A DNA stretch of 64,000 bases from Comamonas terrigena NBRC 13299 (GCF_006740045.1 NZ_AP019749.1:3491001-3555000); one strand, 5' to 3'; shown: positions 1 through 9,902, counted from the stretch's first letter. Numbers and translations: made by a program. The notes: generated by a model not told the origin, from the sequence alone.

Positions 1-1445
1 GCCGCGTGCTGGGGGACGAGAAACCCAAATACCTGAACTCGCCGGAGACGCCGCTGTTCCACAAGGGACGCGAGCTCTACGGCCTGTTCGAAGCCCGCAA
101 CGCGCTGCGCGAAAAAGGCTATGCCCTGGTCACCGAAGGCTATATGGACGTGGTGGCCCTGGCACAGCTGGGCTTTCCGAATGCCGTGGCCACGCTGGGC
201 ACGGCCTGCACCCCCGAGCATGTGCACAAGCTGTTCCGCTTCACCGATGCGGTGGTGTTCAGCTTTGACGGCGACGCCGCCGGCCGCCGCGCTGCACGCA
301 AGGCGCTCGAAGGCGCCCTGCCCTACGCCAGCGACACGCGCAGCGTGAAGTTCCTCTTCCTGCCTGCCGAGCACGACCCCGACAGCTTCATCCGCGAACA
401 CGGCCCGGATGCCTTTGCCCGCCATGTGGGCGATGCGCTGCCGCTGTCGCGCTTTCTGCTGGACGCCGTCAGCGAAGGCTGCGATCTGGGCCAGGCCGAA
501 GGCCGCGCACGCATGGCCAGCCAGGCCCGGCCGCTGTGGAACCTGCTGCCCGATGGCGCGCTGAAACGCCAGCTGCTGGCCGAAATGGCGGGCAAGGCCC
601 AGCTGTCCAGCAGCGACCTGACCGAGCTGTGGGAGCAGGCCGCTGCCCAGGAAAACCGCTGGCAGCGTGGCGGTGCCGGTGGCGCCAACCCCACCCCTGC
701 GACAGGTTCACAGGCCTTCCCGGCCGCGTCCGTCCCCCCTTCGGCCGAATGGGCACCGCCGGACGCCGACTACGGCCACAGCGCCCATGACGGCTGGGGC
801 GATGCCGGTGGCAGCACGTACACGGGCTATGCCGGCGGCGCGCGCGGCCAGGGCGGCAATGGCTATGGCAACCGGGGCAACTTTCGCAATGGCAACGGCC
901 CGCGCGGCGAAGGCCGCAACGGCTGGGGCAAAAAGCCCTGGGGACGCGACCGCGCCGGCAACACGGGCTGGAACGAAGCCCCGCGCCCGCCCCGCATCGC
1001 CCAGCCGCTGGGCCCGGACCAGGCCGCCCGCCTGCTGCTGTCGCACATGGAGTTCATGGAAGAGCTGGCCAACGAAGACCTGGATGCCCTGGTCAGCCAG
1101 CCCGCCCCGCACGGCCCGCTGTTCGCCTGGGTGGAGAGCCAGTACCAGGAGCATGGCCCCCAATCCTGGGCGGTGCTGCAGTCCCGCCTGGGCAGCAGCG
1201 GCGAAGCCCAGCTGGCCCGCACCCTGATGGACGGCCCCCATGGCCAGCCCGAAGGCGAGCTGCCCGAGCTGCGCTGCGAGCTGCGCAGCGTGCTCAATCT
1301 GATGCTGGTCAAGCGCCTGAAGACGCTGGAAGCCCAGGCCCTGGCCGAAGTCGCCACCGACCCGCAGGCCGTGCACCGTTACCGCGCGCTGCAGGAACGC
1401 CGCAAGCAGCTGGCGGCGGCACCTGCGCCGCAGGTCGGCGAATAA
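1..1445 (+). CDS. dnaG: DNA primase, 3' part (5' end outside window)
   Basis: Primase synthesises RNA primers at the replication fork. The fragment enters in frame at base 3 and lacks the N-terminal zinc-binding domain, which lies upstream. Counting from the GTG at base 6, the TOPRIM core is clear: EGYMDVVAL near residue 44, then SFDGDAAGRRAA near residue 86, giving the acidic residues (E44, D88, D90) that bind catalytic metal. A Gly/Asn/Arg-rich low-complexity linker covers about residues 220-330, longer than in E. coli. The C-terminal 130 residues should be the helicase (DnaB) binding domain. It lies directly before rpoD in the same direction, the usual dnaG-rpoD arrangement. Identification is certain; the true start cannot be seen. 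Confidence 0.97.
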   Translation, partial: RVLGDEKPKYLNSPETPLFHKGRELYGLFEARNALREKGYALVTEGYMDVVALAQLGFPNAVATLGTACTPEHVHKLFRFTDAVVFSFDGDAAGRRAARKALEGALPYASDTRSVKFLFLPAEHDPDSFIREHGPDAFARHVGDALPLSRFLLDAVSEGCDLGQAEGRARMASQARPLWNLLPDGALKRQLLAEMAGKAQLSSSDLTELWEQAAAQENRWQRGGAGGANPTPATGSQAFPAASVPPSAEWAPPDADYGHSAHDGWGDAGGSTYTGYAGGARGQGGNGYGNRGNFRNGNGPRGEGRNGWGKKPWGRDRAGNTGWNEAPRPPRIAQPLGPDQAARLLLSHMEFMEELANEDLDALVSQPAPHGPLFAWVESQYQEHGPQSWAVLQSRLGSSGEAQLARTLMDGPHGQPEGELPELRCELRSVLNLMLVKRLKTLEAQALAEVATDPQAVHRYRALQERRKQLAAAPAPQVGE

Positions 1446-2002
1446 GAGCGGCAACACGACCCAGCAAACCACAGGTTTGCGGTGGAGACGAGGCGCGAAG
1501 CCGCAGACAGTACAGCCGTACGACAAGGCGAAGCAACGGTGAATCAAGGGTTGTGGTTAGCTACTCTAAATACGCTGCTGGGGTCCTGGTGCACCATGCC
1601 CCTGGCTGCCGTACGGGCAGGATCAACGGCCATACAGCCCTCAAATTCATCAAAAACCGTAGCATCTTTAGCAAGCCACTATTGATCCGCAAGGTTTTTT
1701 TGAAAAAATAACGCCGAACCTCTTGATTTTTTCTGCCGAAGGTATAATTAAAGGCTATTCGGCAAGAGCGACAGCAGCACCTCCGGACCCGGCCCCCGTG
1801 ACAGAACTCACGCGGATTGCAGCAAGTGCATGGCCAATTCCACCGCAAGGACTGCACACCAAATGTTCGCCCACCCATCTTGCCCCGGGAGCCCGTCCGC
1901 TCCCCACATGCCTTGGCGCGTCCATGGCATGTGTTGTGCGCGCCGGTTTTCGAGGCGCTTGCGAGTTTTCTTTGTGTGTCCGCTTTTGACCGTGAGGTAT
2001 GC
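1446..2002 (+). other. dnaG-rpoD intergenic region with repeats and an internal promoter
   Basis: This is a 557-bp gap with no convincing gene. Its first part has a perfect 7-bp hairpin (GCAAACC/GGTTTGC, 1464-1480) with no T-run. Next is an element with direct repeats GCGAAGC (1495-1501 and 1528-1534) flanking GTAC-agcc-GTAC (1510-1521). The middle, about 1640-1750, is much more A+T-rich and carries the rpoD promoter. The last 250 bases before rpoD are an apparent long untranslated leader. An in-frame ATG at 1817 would extend RpoD by 62 residues, but that extension has no sigma-factor character. Confidence 0.6.
1721..1748 (+). promoter_or_regulatory. Probable sigma-70 promoter for rpoD
   Basis: A perfect TATAAT -10 box lies at 1743-1748 in an A+T-rich tract. 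The best -35 candidates are TTGATT at 1723 (spacing only 14) or TCTTGA at 1721 (spacing 16), so the -35 is weak or non-canonical. It sits about 255 bases before the rpoD start and would give rpoD a transcript independent of dnaG. Confidence 0.55.
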
Positions 2003-4462
2003 ATGCCCGTTTCAAAGTCCGCGAAGTCCCAGCAGGCCCCCGATGCTTCCGCGAAGTCCAAGACCTCTTCCACGACTGCAGCTGCCAAAAAGACCGCTGC
2101 CGTGAAAAAGCCCGCCTCGTCCAAGGCGGCCGAAGCCAAGAAAGACACCAAAGTGGCAACCAAATCACAAGCTGAACTCAAAGCCCTGGCCGACGCGCTG
2201 CTCGCAGCGGATTCCAAGAAACGCGTCAGCAAGAAAGCTGCAGCTGTAGACGGCGACGAAGCCGAAGCCCCCGCCAAGAAGCCTGCCGCCGCCAAGAAGG
2301 CCGCGGCCAAGAAGACCACCACGGCCAAGGCCGCTGCAGCCGACACCGACAAGGCGCCCGCCAAGCGCGGCCGCAAGCCCAAGGCCGAAACGGCCGCCAA
2401 GGGCGGCAAGCCCAAGGACATGTCGGATGACATGGACGATGCCGATCTGGACGGTGACATTGACGGCGACATCGATGGCGATGTCGAAGTGGAGGCCGAA
2501 GCCGAAGTGGAAGTGGAGACCACGACCACCACCGAGAAGGCCAAGCCCCTGCGCATGAAGATCAGCAAGGCGAAGGAACGCGCCTTGATGAAGGAATTCG
2601 GCCTGGACGAAACCGTCCTGACCGAAGACGAACTGAACACCCGCCGCCAGCGCCTGAAGGCCCTGATCAAGCTGGGCAAGACCCGTGGCTACCTGACCAA
2701 CGCGGAAATCTCCGACCACTTGCCCGACAAGCTGGTCGATGCCGAAACGCTGGAAGTCGTGATCTCCATGTTGAACGACATGGGTGTGGCGGTCTACGAG
2801 CAGACGCCCGACGCCGAAACCCTGCTGCTGAACAACACCGGACAATCGGCCACCACCGAAGAAGAAGCGGAAGAAGAAGCCGAAGCGGCCCTGTCCACCG
2901 TGGACTCGGAATTCGGCCGCACCACTGACCCTGTGCGCATGTACATGCGCGAAATGGGGACGGTGGAACTGCTGACGCGCGAAGGCGAAATCGAAATCGC
3001 CAAGCGCATCGAAGGCGGTCTGATGGACATGATGGAGGCCATCTCGGCTTCCCCCGCCACCATTGCGGAAATCCTGGGCATGGCCGAGGAAATCCGTGAA
3101 GGCAAGGTCGTGATCTCCACCGTGGTCGACGGTTTCGTGAACGCCAACGAAAACGACGACTATGTGGCCGAAGAAGACTTCGACGAGTACGACGAAGAGG
3201 ACGACGACGACGGCAAGGGCGGCTCCAAGGCACTGACCAAGAAGCTCGAAGAGCTGAAGAACGAAGCCCTGTCGCGCTTCGACAGCATCCGCGGCCACTT
3301 CGAGAAGATGCACAAGGTGTACGACAAGGAGGGCTACGGCTCGGCCACGTACATGAAGATCCAGAAGACGATCACCGAGGAGCTGATGACCATCCGCTTC
3401 ACGGCCAAGACGATCGAAAAGCTCTGCGATCTGGTGCGTGCCCAGGTGGACGATGTGCGCAAGAAGGAACGCGAGCTGCGCAAGATCATCGTGGACAAGT
3501 GCCGCATGCCGCAGGAAACCTTCATCAAGGACTTCCCGCCCAACCTGCTCAACCTGGACTGGGTCACCAAGCAAGCCGCCGCCGGCAAGCCTTGGAGCAA
3601 CGTCATGGCCCGCAACATCCCGCCCGTGCAGGAGTTGCAGCAGAACCTGATCGACCTGCAGTCCCGCGTGGTGGTGCCGCTGGAAGAGCTCAAGCGCATC
3701 AACAAGCGCATGAACGACGGTGAACGCTCCAGCCGCGATGCCAAGAAGGAAATGATCGAGGCCAACCTGCGCCTGGTGATCTCCATTGCCAAGAAGTACA
3801 CCAACCGTGGCCTGCAGTTCCTGGACCTGATCCAGGAAGGCAACATCGGCCTGATGAAGGCGGTGGACAAGTTCGAATACCGCCGCGGCTACAAGTTCTC
3901 GACCTATGCCACCTGGTGGATCCGCCAGGCCATCACGCGTTCCATCGCGGACCAGGCCCGCACGATCCGCATCCCGGTGCACATGATCGAAACCATCAAC
4001 AAGATGAACCGCATCTCGCGCCAGCACTTGCAGGAGTTTGGCTTCGAGCCCGATGCGTCCATCCTGGCGGCCAAGATGGAGATCCCCGAGGACAAGATCC
4101 GCAAGATCATGAAGATCGCCAAGGAGCCGATCTCGATGGAAACCCCCATCGGCGACGACGACGATTCGCACCTGGGCGACTTCATCGAGGACGGCAACAA
4201 CACCGCCCCCATCGATGCCGCCATGCAGGCCGGCCTGCGCGACGTGGTCAAGGACATCCTCGATGGCCTGACCCCCCGCGAAGCCAAGGTGCTGCGCATG
4301 CGCTTCGGCATTGAAATGTCCACCGACCACACGCTGGAAGAAGTGGGCAAGCAGTTCGACGTGACGCGCGAGCGCATCCGCCAGATCGAAGCCAAGGCAC
4401 TGCGCAAGCTGAAGCACCCCAGCCGCAGCGACAAGCTGCGCAGCTTCATCGATTCGCTGTAA
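2003..4462 (+). CDS. rpoD: RNA polymerase primary sigma factor RpoD (sigma-70)
   Basis: Housekeeping sigma factor of 819 residues that directs core polymerase to -10/-35 promoters. The N-terminus has a long Lys/Ala/Pro-rich, histone-like tail (about residues 1-150), then the acidic region 1.1 and non-conserved region. Region 2 is visible as [20 protein letters not shown] with the downstream [14 protein letters not shown] helix that contacts the -10 element. Region 4 ends the protein with the helix-turn-helix [20 protein letters not shown]. The start at 2003 ([11 protein letters not shown]) is preferred over an in-frame ATG at 1817 because the family tail begins there and the upstream residues look non-coding. 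It follows dnaG and ends before two hairpins. Confidence 0.98.
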   Translation: MPVSKSAKSQQAPDASAKSKTSSTTAAAKKTAAVKKPASSKAAEAKKDTKVATKSQAELKALADALLAADSKKRVSKKAAAVDGDEAEAPAKKPAAAKKAAAKKTTTAKAAAADTDKAPAKRGRKPKAETAAKGGKPKDMSDDMDDADLDGDIDGDIDGDVEVEAEAEVEVETTTTTEKAKPLRMKISKAKERALMKEFGLDETVLTEDELNTRRQRLKALIKLGKTRGYLTNAEISDHLPDKLVDAETLEVVISMLNDMGVAVYEQTPDAETLLLNNTGQSATTEEEAEEEAEAALSTVDSEFGRTTDPVRMYMREMGTVELLTREGEIEIAKRIEGGLMDMMEAISASPATIAEILGMAEEIREGKVVISTVVDGFVNANENDDYVAEEDFDEYDEEDDDDGKGGSKALTKKLEELKNEALSRFDSIRGHFEKMHKVYDKEGYGSATYMKIQKTITEELMTIRFTAKTIEKLCDLVRAQVDDVRKKERELRKIIVDKCRMPQETFIKDFPPNLLNLDWVTKQAAAGKPWSNVMARNIPPVQELQQNLIDLQSRVVVPLEELKRINKRMNDGERSSRDAKKEMIEANLRLVISIAKKYTNRGLQFLDLIQEGNIGLMKAVDKFEYRRGYKFSTYATWWIRQAITRSIADQARTIRIPVHMIETINKMNRISRQHLQEFGFEPDASILAAKMEIPEDKIRKIMKIAKEPISMETPIGDDDDSHLGDFIEDGNNTAPIDAAMQAGLRDVVKDILDGLTPREAKVLRMRFGIEMSTDHTLEEVGKQFDVTRERIRQIEAKALRKLKHPSRSDKLRSFIDSL

Positions 4463-4473
4463 GCGCCAGCCTC

Positions 4474-4536
4474 CTCCCGCACCGTGTGCGGGAGCGATTC
4501 ACCAAAGCCTGCCGGCCACCGCCGCGCAGGCTTTTT
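4474..4536 (+). terminator. rpoD terminator region (two hairpins)
   Basis: A perfect 9-bp hairpin CTCCCGCAC-cgt-GTGCGGGAG (4474-4494) is followed by a second stem, AAAGCCTGC (4504-4512) with GCAGGCTTTTT (4526-4536). The second has the T-run expected of an intrinsic terminator. Confidence 0.8.
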
Positions 4537-4589
4537 CATGTGCCCTGCCGCATGCCCCGGCGGCCCTGCTGCAGGGAATCTCCGGGCAC

Positions 4590-4619
4590 AAAAAAGCCGC
4601 GCACTGCGCGGCTTTTTTT
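4590..4619. terminator. Bidirectional intrinsic terminator
   Basis: A6-GCCGCGC-act-GCGCGGC-T7. It has an A-run on one side and a T-run on the other, so it can stop rpoD read-through on the plus strand and the Bug-protein gene on the minus strand. Confidence 0.9.
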
Positions 4620-4635
4620 CCAGCTCAGGTGGCGC

Positions 4636-5604
4636 TCATTCCAGCGTCAGCTTCTGCTTGGCCACCACTTCCTTGTAGATGGTGAGTTCGTCCTTGGTTT
4701 CCTTGGCGAACTGCTCGGGCGTGTTGCCCACGATGACCGAGCCCGTGTCTTCGATGCGCTTGCGGATGGCGGGATCCTGCAGCGCCTTGCGGGTGGCGGC
4801 ATTGATCTTGTCCACCACTTCCTTGGGCATGCCCTTGGGGCCGATCAGGCCGTAGAAGGCCATGCGGTTCACCGGCTCCAGGCCCACTTCCTTGAAGGTG
4901 GGCACATCGGGCAGCACGCTCAGGCGCTGGGGGGCCGCCACGGCGATGGCCACCAGACGCTTGTCCTTGATGAAGGGCAGTGCCGAAGGCAGGTTGTCCA
5001 GAATCATCGGGATCTGGTTGGCCACAGCGTCGTTCAGGGCCGGGCCCGCGCCACGGTAGGGTACGTGGGTCATTTCGATGCCGGTCAGGCTCTTGTACAG
5101 CTCCATCAGCATGTGCTGGATGCCGCCCGTACCCGAGGAACCGTAGGAATACTTGCCGGGATTCTTCTTGAGCTCGGCTTCAAATGCCTTGTAGTTGGCC
5201 GCACCGGCGAACTTGGGGTTCACCGCGATCACATTGGGCGTGGCCGCAATGTTGACGATGGGGGTGAAGGCCGTCAGCGGGTCATAGGGGTTCTTGGGGT
5301 TGATGGCCGGGTTGGTGGCCATGGTGGACACGGTGGCAATACCCAGGTTGTAGCCATCGGCCTTCTGGCGCGAGGTTTCCAGCGCGCCAATGACGCCGCC
5401 GCCACCGCCACGGTTTTCCACGATCACCGGCTGGCCCAGCTCCTTGGACAGGGGCTCGGAAATCACGCGCGCGATGATGTCGGTGGTGCCGCCGGCCGCA
5501 AACGGCACCAGCAACTTGATGGGTTTGTTGGGGAACGATGCATCAGCCATGGCGGCCGAACCGGCCAACGCCAACACAACACCCATCCAGCAACGACGAT
5601 CCAT
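4636..5604 (-). CDS. Tripartite tricarboxylate transporter (Bug/TctC family) substrate-binding protein
   Basis: Periplasmic binding protein of 322 residues with an N-terminal signal peptide (MDRRCWMGVVLALAGSAAMA). The family fingerprint is complete: PNKPIKLLVPFAAGGTTDII near the N-terminus, QPVIVENRGGGGG, the YGSSGTGG ligand loop and HVPYRGAGPALND. The start at 5604 is fixed by the signal peptide and by GAGGAG about 7 bases upstream. No TctA or TctB membrane genes are adjacent, so it is an orphan binding protein, as is common for Bug proteins. It is very like the Bug protein at 57694-58659 (roughly two thirds identical by eye). The ligand, probably a carboxylate, cannot be told from sequence. 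Confidence 0.93.
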   Translation of the reverse strand: MDRRCWMGVVLALAGSAAMADASFPNKPIKLLVPFAAGGTTDIIARVISEPLSKELGQPVIVENRGGGGGVIGALETSRQKADGYNLGIATVSTMATNPAINPKNPYDPLTAFTPIVNIAATPNVIAVNPKFAGAANYKAFEAELKKNPGKYSYGSSGTGGIQHMLMELYKSLTGIEMTHVPYRGAGPALNDAVANQIPMILDNLPSALPFIKDKRLVAIAVAAPQRLSVLPDVPTFKEVGLEPVNRMAFYGLIGPKGMPKEVVDKINAATRKALQDPAIRKRIEDTGSVIVGNTPEQFAKETKDELTIYKEVVAKQKLTLE

Positions 5605-5903
5605 GAAAGTACTCCTCAATTCTGTCTCCAAGGGGGGAATGGCGATGCTAAAGCGCCCTTTTATCCAGCCGACCACTGGCAATGGCCAAATACCTAGGTG
5701 TTTACCCCCGACTAGCGCAAACACTGACAAAAGCTGACATCGCAGGCCCTGTTTCTGCGCTAGGCATGCCGGGTTTTCACGCAGATTCGCGCCGTGGGCC
5801 GCTGTGCGCCGTCGCCGCAGCGCGGCATCGCTTGTCACTTCCGTGGCAGGGCCATCGCACCCCTGCTCCGGTGCTGCGCATTCCCGGCGTATGCTTGGCG
5901 CCC
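5605..5903. other. Divergent spacer between Bug-protein gene and AEC permease
   Basis: About 300 bases between divergent starts. The half next to the Bug gene is less G+C-rich and probably holds its promoter. No clear operator, RNA or small gene was found. An in-frame ATG at 5682 would lengthen the permease, but the added residues are not membrane-protein-like. Confidence 0.5.
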
Positions 5904-6809
5904 GTGAATTACGCCCAGCTCCTCTTCCCCGATTTCTCCCTGATTCTGCTGGGCTACCTGCTGTGCCGGTTCACGCCGCTGAACCGCAGCGTCTGGCAAG
6001 GCGCCGAAGCACTGGTGTACTACCTGCTGTTTCCGGTGCTGCTGTTTCACTCAATCGTCAAAAGCCCGCTGGACTGGGCGGCCACCTCCAATCTGATTGC
6101 GGCCGGCGTGCTGTCCGGCCTGGTGGGCGTGGCCCTGGCATACAGCCTGCCCTGGTGGCCGGGCCTGAAAGGCCATGTGAACCTGCGCGACCACGCCAGC
6201 GCGGCCCAGGTGGCGTTCCGCTTCAATTCTTTCATCGGCCTGGCGCTGGCCGACCGGCTGGCCGGGCCCGAGGGGCTGCTCTATATCTCGGTGCTGATCG
6301 GCTTTTGCGTCCCCATGTTCAACATCGCAGCCGTCTGGCCCATGGCCCGTGCGGGAGAACACAGCTTCTGGGGCCAGTTGGTGCGCAACCCGCTGATCGT
6401 GGCTACGGTCTGCGGTCTGGTGGCCAATCTGTTGGGCTTTCGCATGCCCAGCTGGCTGGAGCCACCGGTCAGCCGCATTGGCGCCGCCTCCATCGCACTG
6501 GGACTGATGTCCGCCGGTGCCGGCATGCAACTTGGCCTGCTGACCCACGCCAAGCGCCTGAGCGTGGGCGTGCTGGCCATCCGCCACTTCATCCAGCCGC
6601 TGATTGCGCTGGGTGCCATCCACCTGCTGGGCCTGGAAGGCACGCAGGCGCTGATCCTGCTGCTGTTCTCGGCCATGCCTACGGCCAGCACCTGCTATGT
6701 GCTGGCGGCGCGCATGGGCTACAACGGGCCGTATGTGGCGGGTCTGGTGACGCTGTCCACGGTGTTGGGGGTGGCCAGCCTGCCGTTTGCGCTGTCGCTG
6801 GTTCCTTAG
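5904..6809 (+). CDS. AEC (auxin efflux carrier) family transporter
   Basis: Inner-membrane protein of 301 residues, the usual size for bacterial AEC permeases. It begins directly in a hydrophobic segment (VNYAQLLFPDFSLILLGYLL) and contains about ten hydrophobic segments in two halves, with the C-terminal half ending ASTCYVLAARMGYN and a final hydrophobic segment, as in the family. Family members export or exchange small carboxylates such as malate. The GTG at 5904 is chosen because the preceding in-frame residues are Arg/Pro-rich and not membrane-like, though no strong ribosome-binding site is visible. It converges on queG with about 10 bases between stops. Confidence 0.85.
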   Translation: MNYAQLLFPDFSLILLGYLLCRFTPLNRSVWQGAEALVYYLLFPVLLFHSIVKSPLDWAATSNLIAAGVLSGLVGVALAYSLPWWPGLKGHVNLRDHASAAQVAFRFNSFIGLALADRLAGPEGLLYISVLIGFCVPMFNIAAVWPMARAGEHSFWGQLVRNPLIVATVCGLVANLLGFRMPSWLEPPVSRIGAASIALGLMSAGAGMQLGLLTHAKRLSVGVLAIRHFIQPLIALGAIHLLGLEGTQALILLLFSAMPTASTCYVLAARMGYNGPYVAGLVTLSTVLGVASLPFALSLVP

Positions 6810-6819
6810 CGCTCTACGC

Positions 6820-7902
6820 CTAGGCGCACTGCGCCAGCGCCCACTGCACATGCTCGCGCAGCAGGTCGCTGGGGTGGGCGGCCTGGGCCGCCAGGGCGGA
6901 CTGCACCGCATCGCGCTCGGCGCCGGCCGGCAGGCTGCGCAGCGCATTGCCCATGGCCACGGCGATGTTGCGCTGCCAGCGCGCATGGCCGATGCGGCGG
7001 ATGGGGCTGCCTTCGGTGCGGCGCAGAAACTGCGCTTCATCCCAGGCGAACAGCTGCACCAGGCTGCTGCCGGCCAGACCGTCGCGCGCATCGAAGTCCG
7101 CCAGGCGGCTGGGCTGGGCAAACTTGTTCCACGGGCAGGCCAGCTGGCAGTCATCGCAGCCGTAGATGCGGTTGGCCAGTTGCGGGCGCAGTTCCAGCGG
7201 AATGGGGCCGTCGTGCTCGATGGTCAGGTAGGAAATGCAGCGGCGCGCATCCACCTGGTGCGGCGCCACGATGGCACCGGTGGGGCAGGCCTGCATGCAG
7301 GCGCTGCAGCTGCCGCAGTGGCCGCTGACCGGTTCGGTCGGCTCCAGCGCCATGTCCACCAGGATTTCACCCAGAAAGAACATGGAGCCGGCCTCCCGGC
7401 TGAGCACCAGCGTGTGCTTGCCGCGCCAGCCCTGGCCGCTGCGCTGGGCCAGCTCGGCCTCCAGCACCGGCGCGGAGTCGGTGAACACGCGGTGGCCGAA
7501 GGGGCCGATCTCCTGGGCGATGCGGTCGGACAGCTTCTGCAGCCGCGCCCGCAGCACCTTGTGGTAGTCCCGCCCCCGGGCGTAGACCGAGACGATGCCC
7601 TCCTGCGGACGCTGCAGGCGCTCGAACTCCACGGCCTGCCAGCCCGCCGGGGTGGTCTGGGGCAGATAATCCATGCGGGCGGTGATCACGCTCAGCGTGC
7701 CCGGCACCAGTTCGGCCGGGCGGGCACGCTTGAGGCCATGGCTTTCCATATAGTGCATCTCGCCATGGCAACCGGCGGCCAGCCATTGCAGCAGCCCAGG
7801 CTCTGCAGAGGACAAGTCGACACCGGCCACGCCAATTTGGGAAAATCCCAACTCGCGAGCCCAGTCTTGTATGTGAGGAACGAGTTGACTGCTGCAGACC
7901 AT
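6820..7902 (-). CDS. queG: Epoxyqueuosine reductase QueG
   Basis: Catalyses the last step of queuosine synthesis, reducing epoxyqueuosine in tRNA with a cobalamin cofactor and two [4Fe-4S] clusters. It has 360 residues, normal for the family. The ferredoxin-like cluster motifs are seen as CGSCSACMQACP and, after a spacer, CDDCQLACPWNKF. The N-terminal half matches the cobalamin-binding domain (for example GCHGEMHYM). Its start codon lies only 18 bases from the divergent tsaE start. The B12 requirement fits the presence of a riboswitch-controlled btuB later in the window. Neighbouring tsaE, amiC, mutL and miaA are the same partners as in E. coli. Confidence 0.96.
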   Translation of the reverse strand: MVCSSQLVPHIQDWARELGFSQIGVAGVDLSSAEPGLLQWLAAGCHGEMHYMESHGLKRARPAELVPGTLSVITARMDYLPQTTPAGWQAVEFERLQRPQEGIVSVYARGRDYHKVLRARLQKLSDRIAQEIGPFGHRVFTDSAPVLEAELAQRSGQGWRGKHTLVLSREAGSMFFLGEILVDMALEPTEPVSGHCGSCSACMQACPTGAIVAPHQVDARRCISYLTIEHDGPIPLELRPQLANRIYGCDDCQLACPWNKFAQPSRLADFDARDGLAGSSLVQLFAWDEAQFLRRTEGSPIRRIGHARWQRNIAVAMGNALRSLPAGAERDAVQSALAAQAAHPSDLLREHVQWALAQCA

Positions 7903-7920
7903 AACCCCGCTATTTTAGAA

Positions 7921-8400
7921 ATGACGCTCTCCCTTGCCTCGCGCCAGCTTATTTGGCACAGCGAGGACGACACCGCCGCCTTTGCCCGCCAGCTGGCCGC
8001 ACTGCCCCAGCTGAGCAATGCCTACATCACCTTGCATGGCGACCTGGGCGCCGGCAAGACCACCTTTGTGCGCCATCTGCTGCGCACCCTGGGCGTGAGC
8101 GGCCGCATCAAAAGCCCTACCTATGCCGTGGTGGAACCGCATGAATGCGCAGCCATGCCGGTGTGGCACTTTGATTTCTACCGTTTTGACGATCCGCGCG
8201 AGTGGGAAGATGCCGGTTTTCGGGACATCTTTGCCAGCGATGGCCTGAAACTGGCAGAATGGCCGGAAAAGGCCGCAGCGCTCACGCCTCCTGCGGACAT
8301 AGCTATCCATATCGAAGCAATTGATGACACGCAGCGCCGCGTGAGCTTGCATGCCCATACGCAGGCTGGCGCCCAGATGCTGCAGCAATGGCCCGCATGA
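7921..8400 (+). CDS. tsaE: tRNA threonylcarbamoyladenosine biosynthesis ATPase TsaE
   Basis: Cytoplasmic P-loop protein of 159 residues that works with TsaB and TsaD to make the t6A modification at position 37 of ANN-decoding tRNAs. The Walker A motif HGDLGAGKTTFVRHLL lies near residues 40-55. The family segment SPTYAVVEPHE follows, then HFDFYRF and LAEWPEKA, all typical of TsaE. The ATG at 7921 is chosen because it gives the normal family length; an in-frame extension far upstream lies antisense to queG and is rejected. The 3' end overlaps the start of amiC, so the two are probably co-translated. Confidence 0.95.
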   Translation: MTLSLASRQLIWHSEDDTAAFARQLAALPQLSNAYITLHGDLGAGKTTFVRHLLRTLGVSGRIKSPTYAVVEPHECAAMPVWHFDFYRFDDPREWEDAGFRDIFASDGLKLAEWPEKAAALTPPADIAIHIEAIDDTQRRVSLHAHTQAGAQMLQQWPA

Positions 8401-9878
8401 GTGACGACACCACTAACCGTCCCGCCCCTTCTTCCCCGCTGACCCGCCGCCATCTGCTGCAGGCCGGCTCGCTGGTGCTGCTGCTCGGCAGCCAGCAGAT
8501 CGCCCGTGGCGCCAGCATCGTGGCGGTGCGCGTCTGGCCTGCGCCGGAGTATTCCCGCGTCACGCTGGAATCCGACACGCCGCTGGTGGCCAAGCAGTTC
8601 TTCGTGGCCTCGCCGCCCCGGCTGGCGGTGGACATCGAAGGCATCGACCTGAACCCGGCCCTCAAGGACCTGGTGGCCAAGGTCCGCCCCGACGACCCGA
8701 ACATCAAGGCCATCCGTGTGGGCCAGAACGCGCCCAATGTGGTGCGACTGGTCATCGACCTCAAGCAGGAAGCCGTGCCCCAGGTCTTCACCCTGCAGCC
8801 GGTGGCGGCCTACCAGCACCGGCTGGTGTTCGACCTCTACCCGGCCAAGGCCGTGGATCCGATGGAAGCGCTGATCAGCGAGCGCCTGCGCGACGCCGGC
8901 CCGCAGACCGCACAATCCCACCAGCCCGCCATGGGCAGCGGCGTGCCGCCTGAAGCTGACCCGCTGGGCGACCTGATTGCCCAGCATGGCAACAGGCCGG
9001 CCCCCAGCGTGCCGGCCAAACCTGCGCCGGCCCCGGCACCTGCCACGCCCCCTTCGGTGGTGGCCACGGCACCCACGCCCCCTGTCACACCGCCGCCCGA
9101 ACCGGCACCTTCCAAGCGTCCGGTCGGCCCCACGGTGGCCACGGCCCAGCGCACGGACCGCATCATCATCGTGGCCCTCGACCCCGGCCATGGTGGCGAA
9201 GACCCCGGCGCCATCGGCCCTGGCGGCACGCGGGAGAAGGATGTGGTGCTGCGCATTGCCCATCTGCTGCGGGACCGCATCAACGCCAGCAGCGTGGGCG
9301 GCAGCCCCATGCGCGCCTTCCTGACGCGCGATGCCGACTTCTTCGTGCCCCTGGGCACGCGGGTGGAAAAAGCCCGGCGCGTGCAGGCCGATCTGTTCAT
9401 CAGCATCCATGCCGATGCCTTCACCACGCCCGCCGCCAAAGGCGCCAGCGTGTTCGCCCTGAGCCAGAAAGGCGCCTCCAGCACGGCCGCGCGCTGGCTG
9501 GCCAACAAGGAAAACCAGGCCGACCTGGTGGGCGGACTGAACGTCAAAAGCCAGGATCGCAATGTGCAGCAGATGCTGCTGGACATGAGCACCACGGCCC
9601 AGATCAACGACAGCCTCAAGCTCGGCTCCCATCTGCTGGGCCAGATTGGCGACATGGCCAAGCTGCACAAGCCGCGGGTGGAGCAGGCCGGCTTTGCCGT
9701 GCTCAAGGCCCCCGACATTCCCAGCGTGCTGGTGGAAACCGCCTTCATCAGCAACCCGGAAGAAGAGGCCAAGCTGCGCAGTGCGGCCTACCAGACCCAG
9801 CTGGCCGATGCGCTGATGCGCGGCATCAAGCTCTACTTCGCCAAGAACCCGCCGCTGGCCCGCAGCCGCACGGTGTAA
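8388..9878 (+). CDS. amiC: N-acetylmuramoyl-L-alanine amidase (AmiC type)
   Basis: Periplasmic peptidoglycan amidase that splits septal cell wall during division. It has 496 residues. The N-terminus carries a twin-arginine signal (LTRRHLLQAGSLVLLLG), matching the Tat export of E. coli AmiC. An AMIN domain (about residues 45-150) follows for septal targeting. A Pro/Ala-rich linker spans about 200-250. The Amidase_3 zinc domain shows ALDPGHGGEDPGAIG, FISIHADAF and VETAFISNPEEE, giving the His/Glu zinc ligands and catalytic Glu. A second start at 8397 gives an ATGA overlap with tsaE and is equally possible. Confidence 0.95.
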   Translation: MARMSDDTTNRPAPSSPLTRRHLLQAGSLVLLLGSQQIARGASIVAVRVWPAPEYSRVTLESDTPLVAKQFFVASPPRLAVDIEGIDLNPALKDLVAKVRPDDPNIKAIRVGQNAPNVVRLVIDLKQEAVPQVFTLQPVAAYQHRLVFDLYPAKAVDPMEALISERLRDAGPQTAQSHQPAMGSGVPPEADPLGDLIAQHGNRPAPSVPAKPAPAPAPATPPSVVATAPTPPVTPPPEPAPSKRPVGPTVATAQRTDRIIIVALDPGHGGEDPGAIGPGGTREKDVVLRIAHLLRDRINASSVGGSPMRAFLTRDADFFVPLGTRVEKARRVQADLFISIHADAFTTPAAKGASVFALSQKGASSTAARWLANKENQADLVGGLNVKSQDRNVQQMLLDMSTTAQINDSLKLGSHLLGQIGDMAKLHKPRVEQAGFAVLKAPDIPSVLVETAFISNPEEEAKLRSAAYQTQLADALMRGIKLYFAKNPPLARSRTV

Positions 9879-9902
9879 ACCGACGGCCCCCGCGCCCCGA
9901 CC

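Noticed and set aside
2165..4417. 750-codon minus-strand frame opposite rpoD
   Set aside because: It is fully antisense to an unmistakable rpoD, with His/Asp/Leu/Val-rich low-complexity composition.
6787..7920. Long N-terminal extension of tsaE
   Set aside because: It is antisense to queG and would add about 380 residues not found in the TsaE family.
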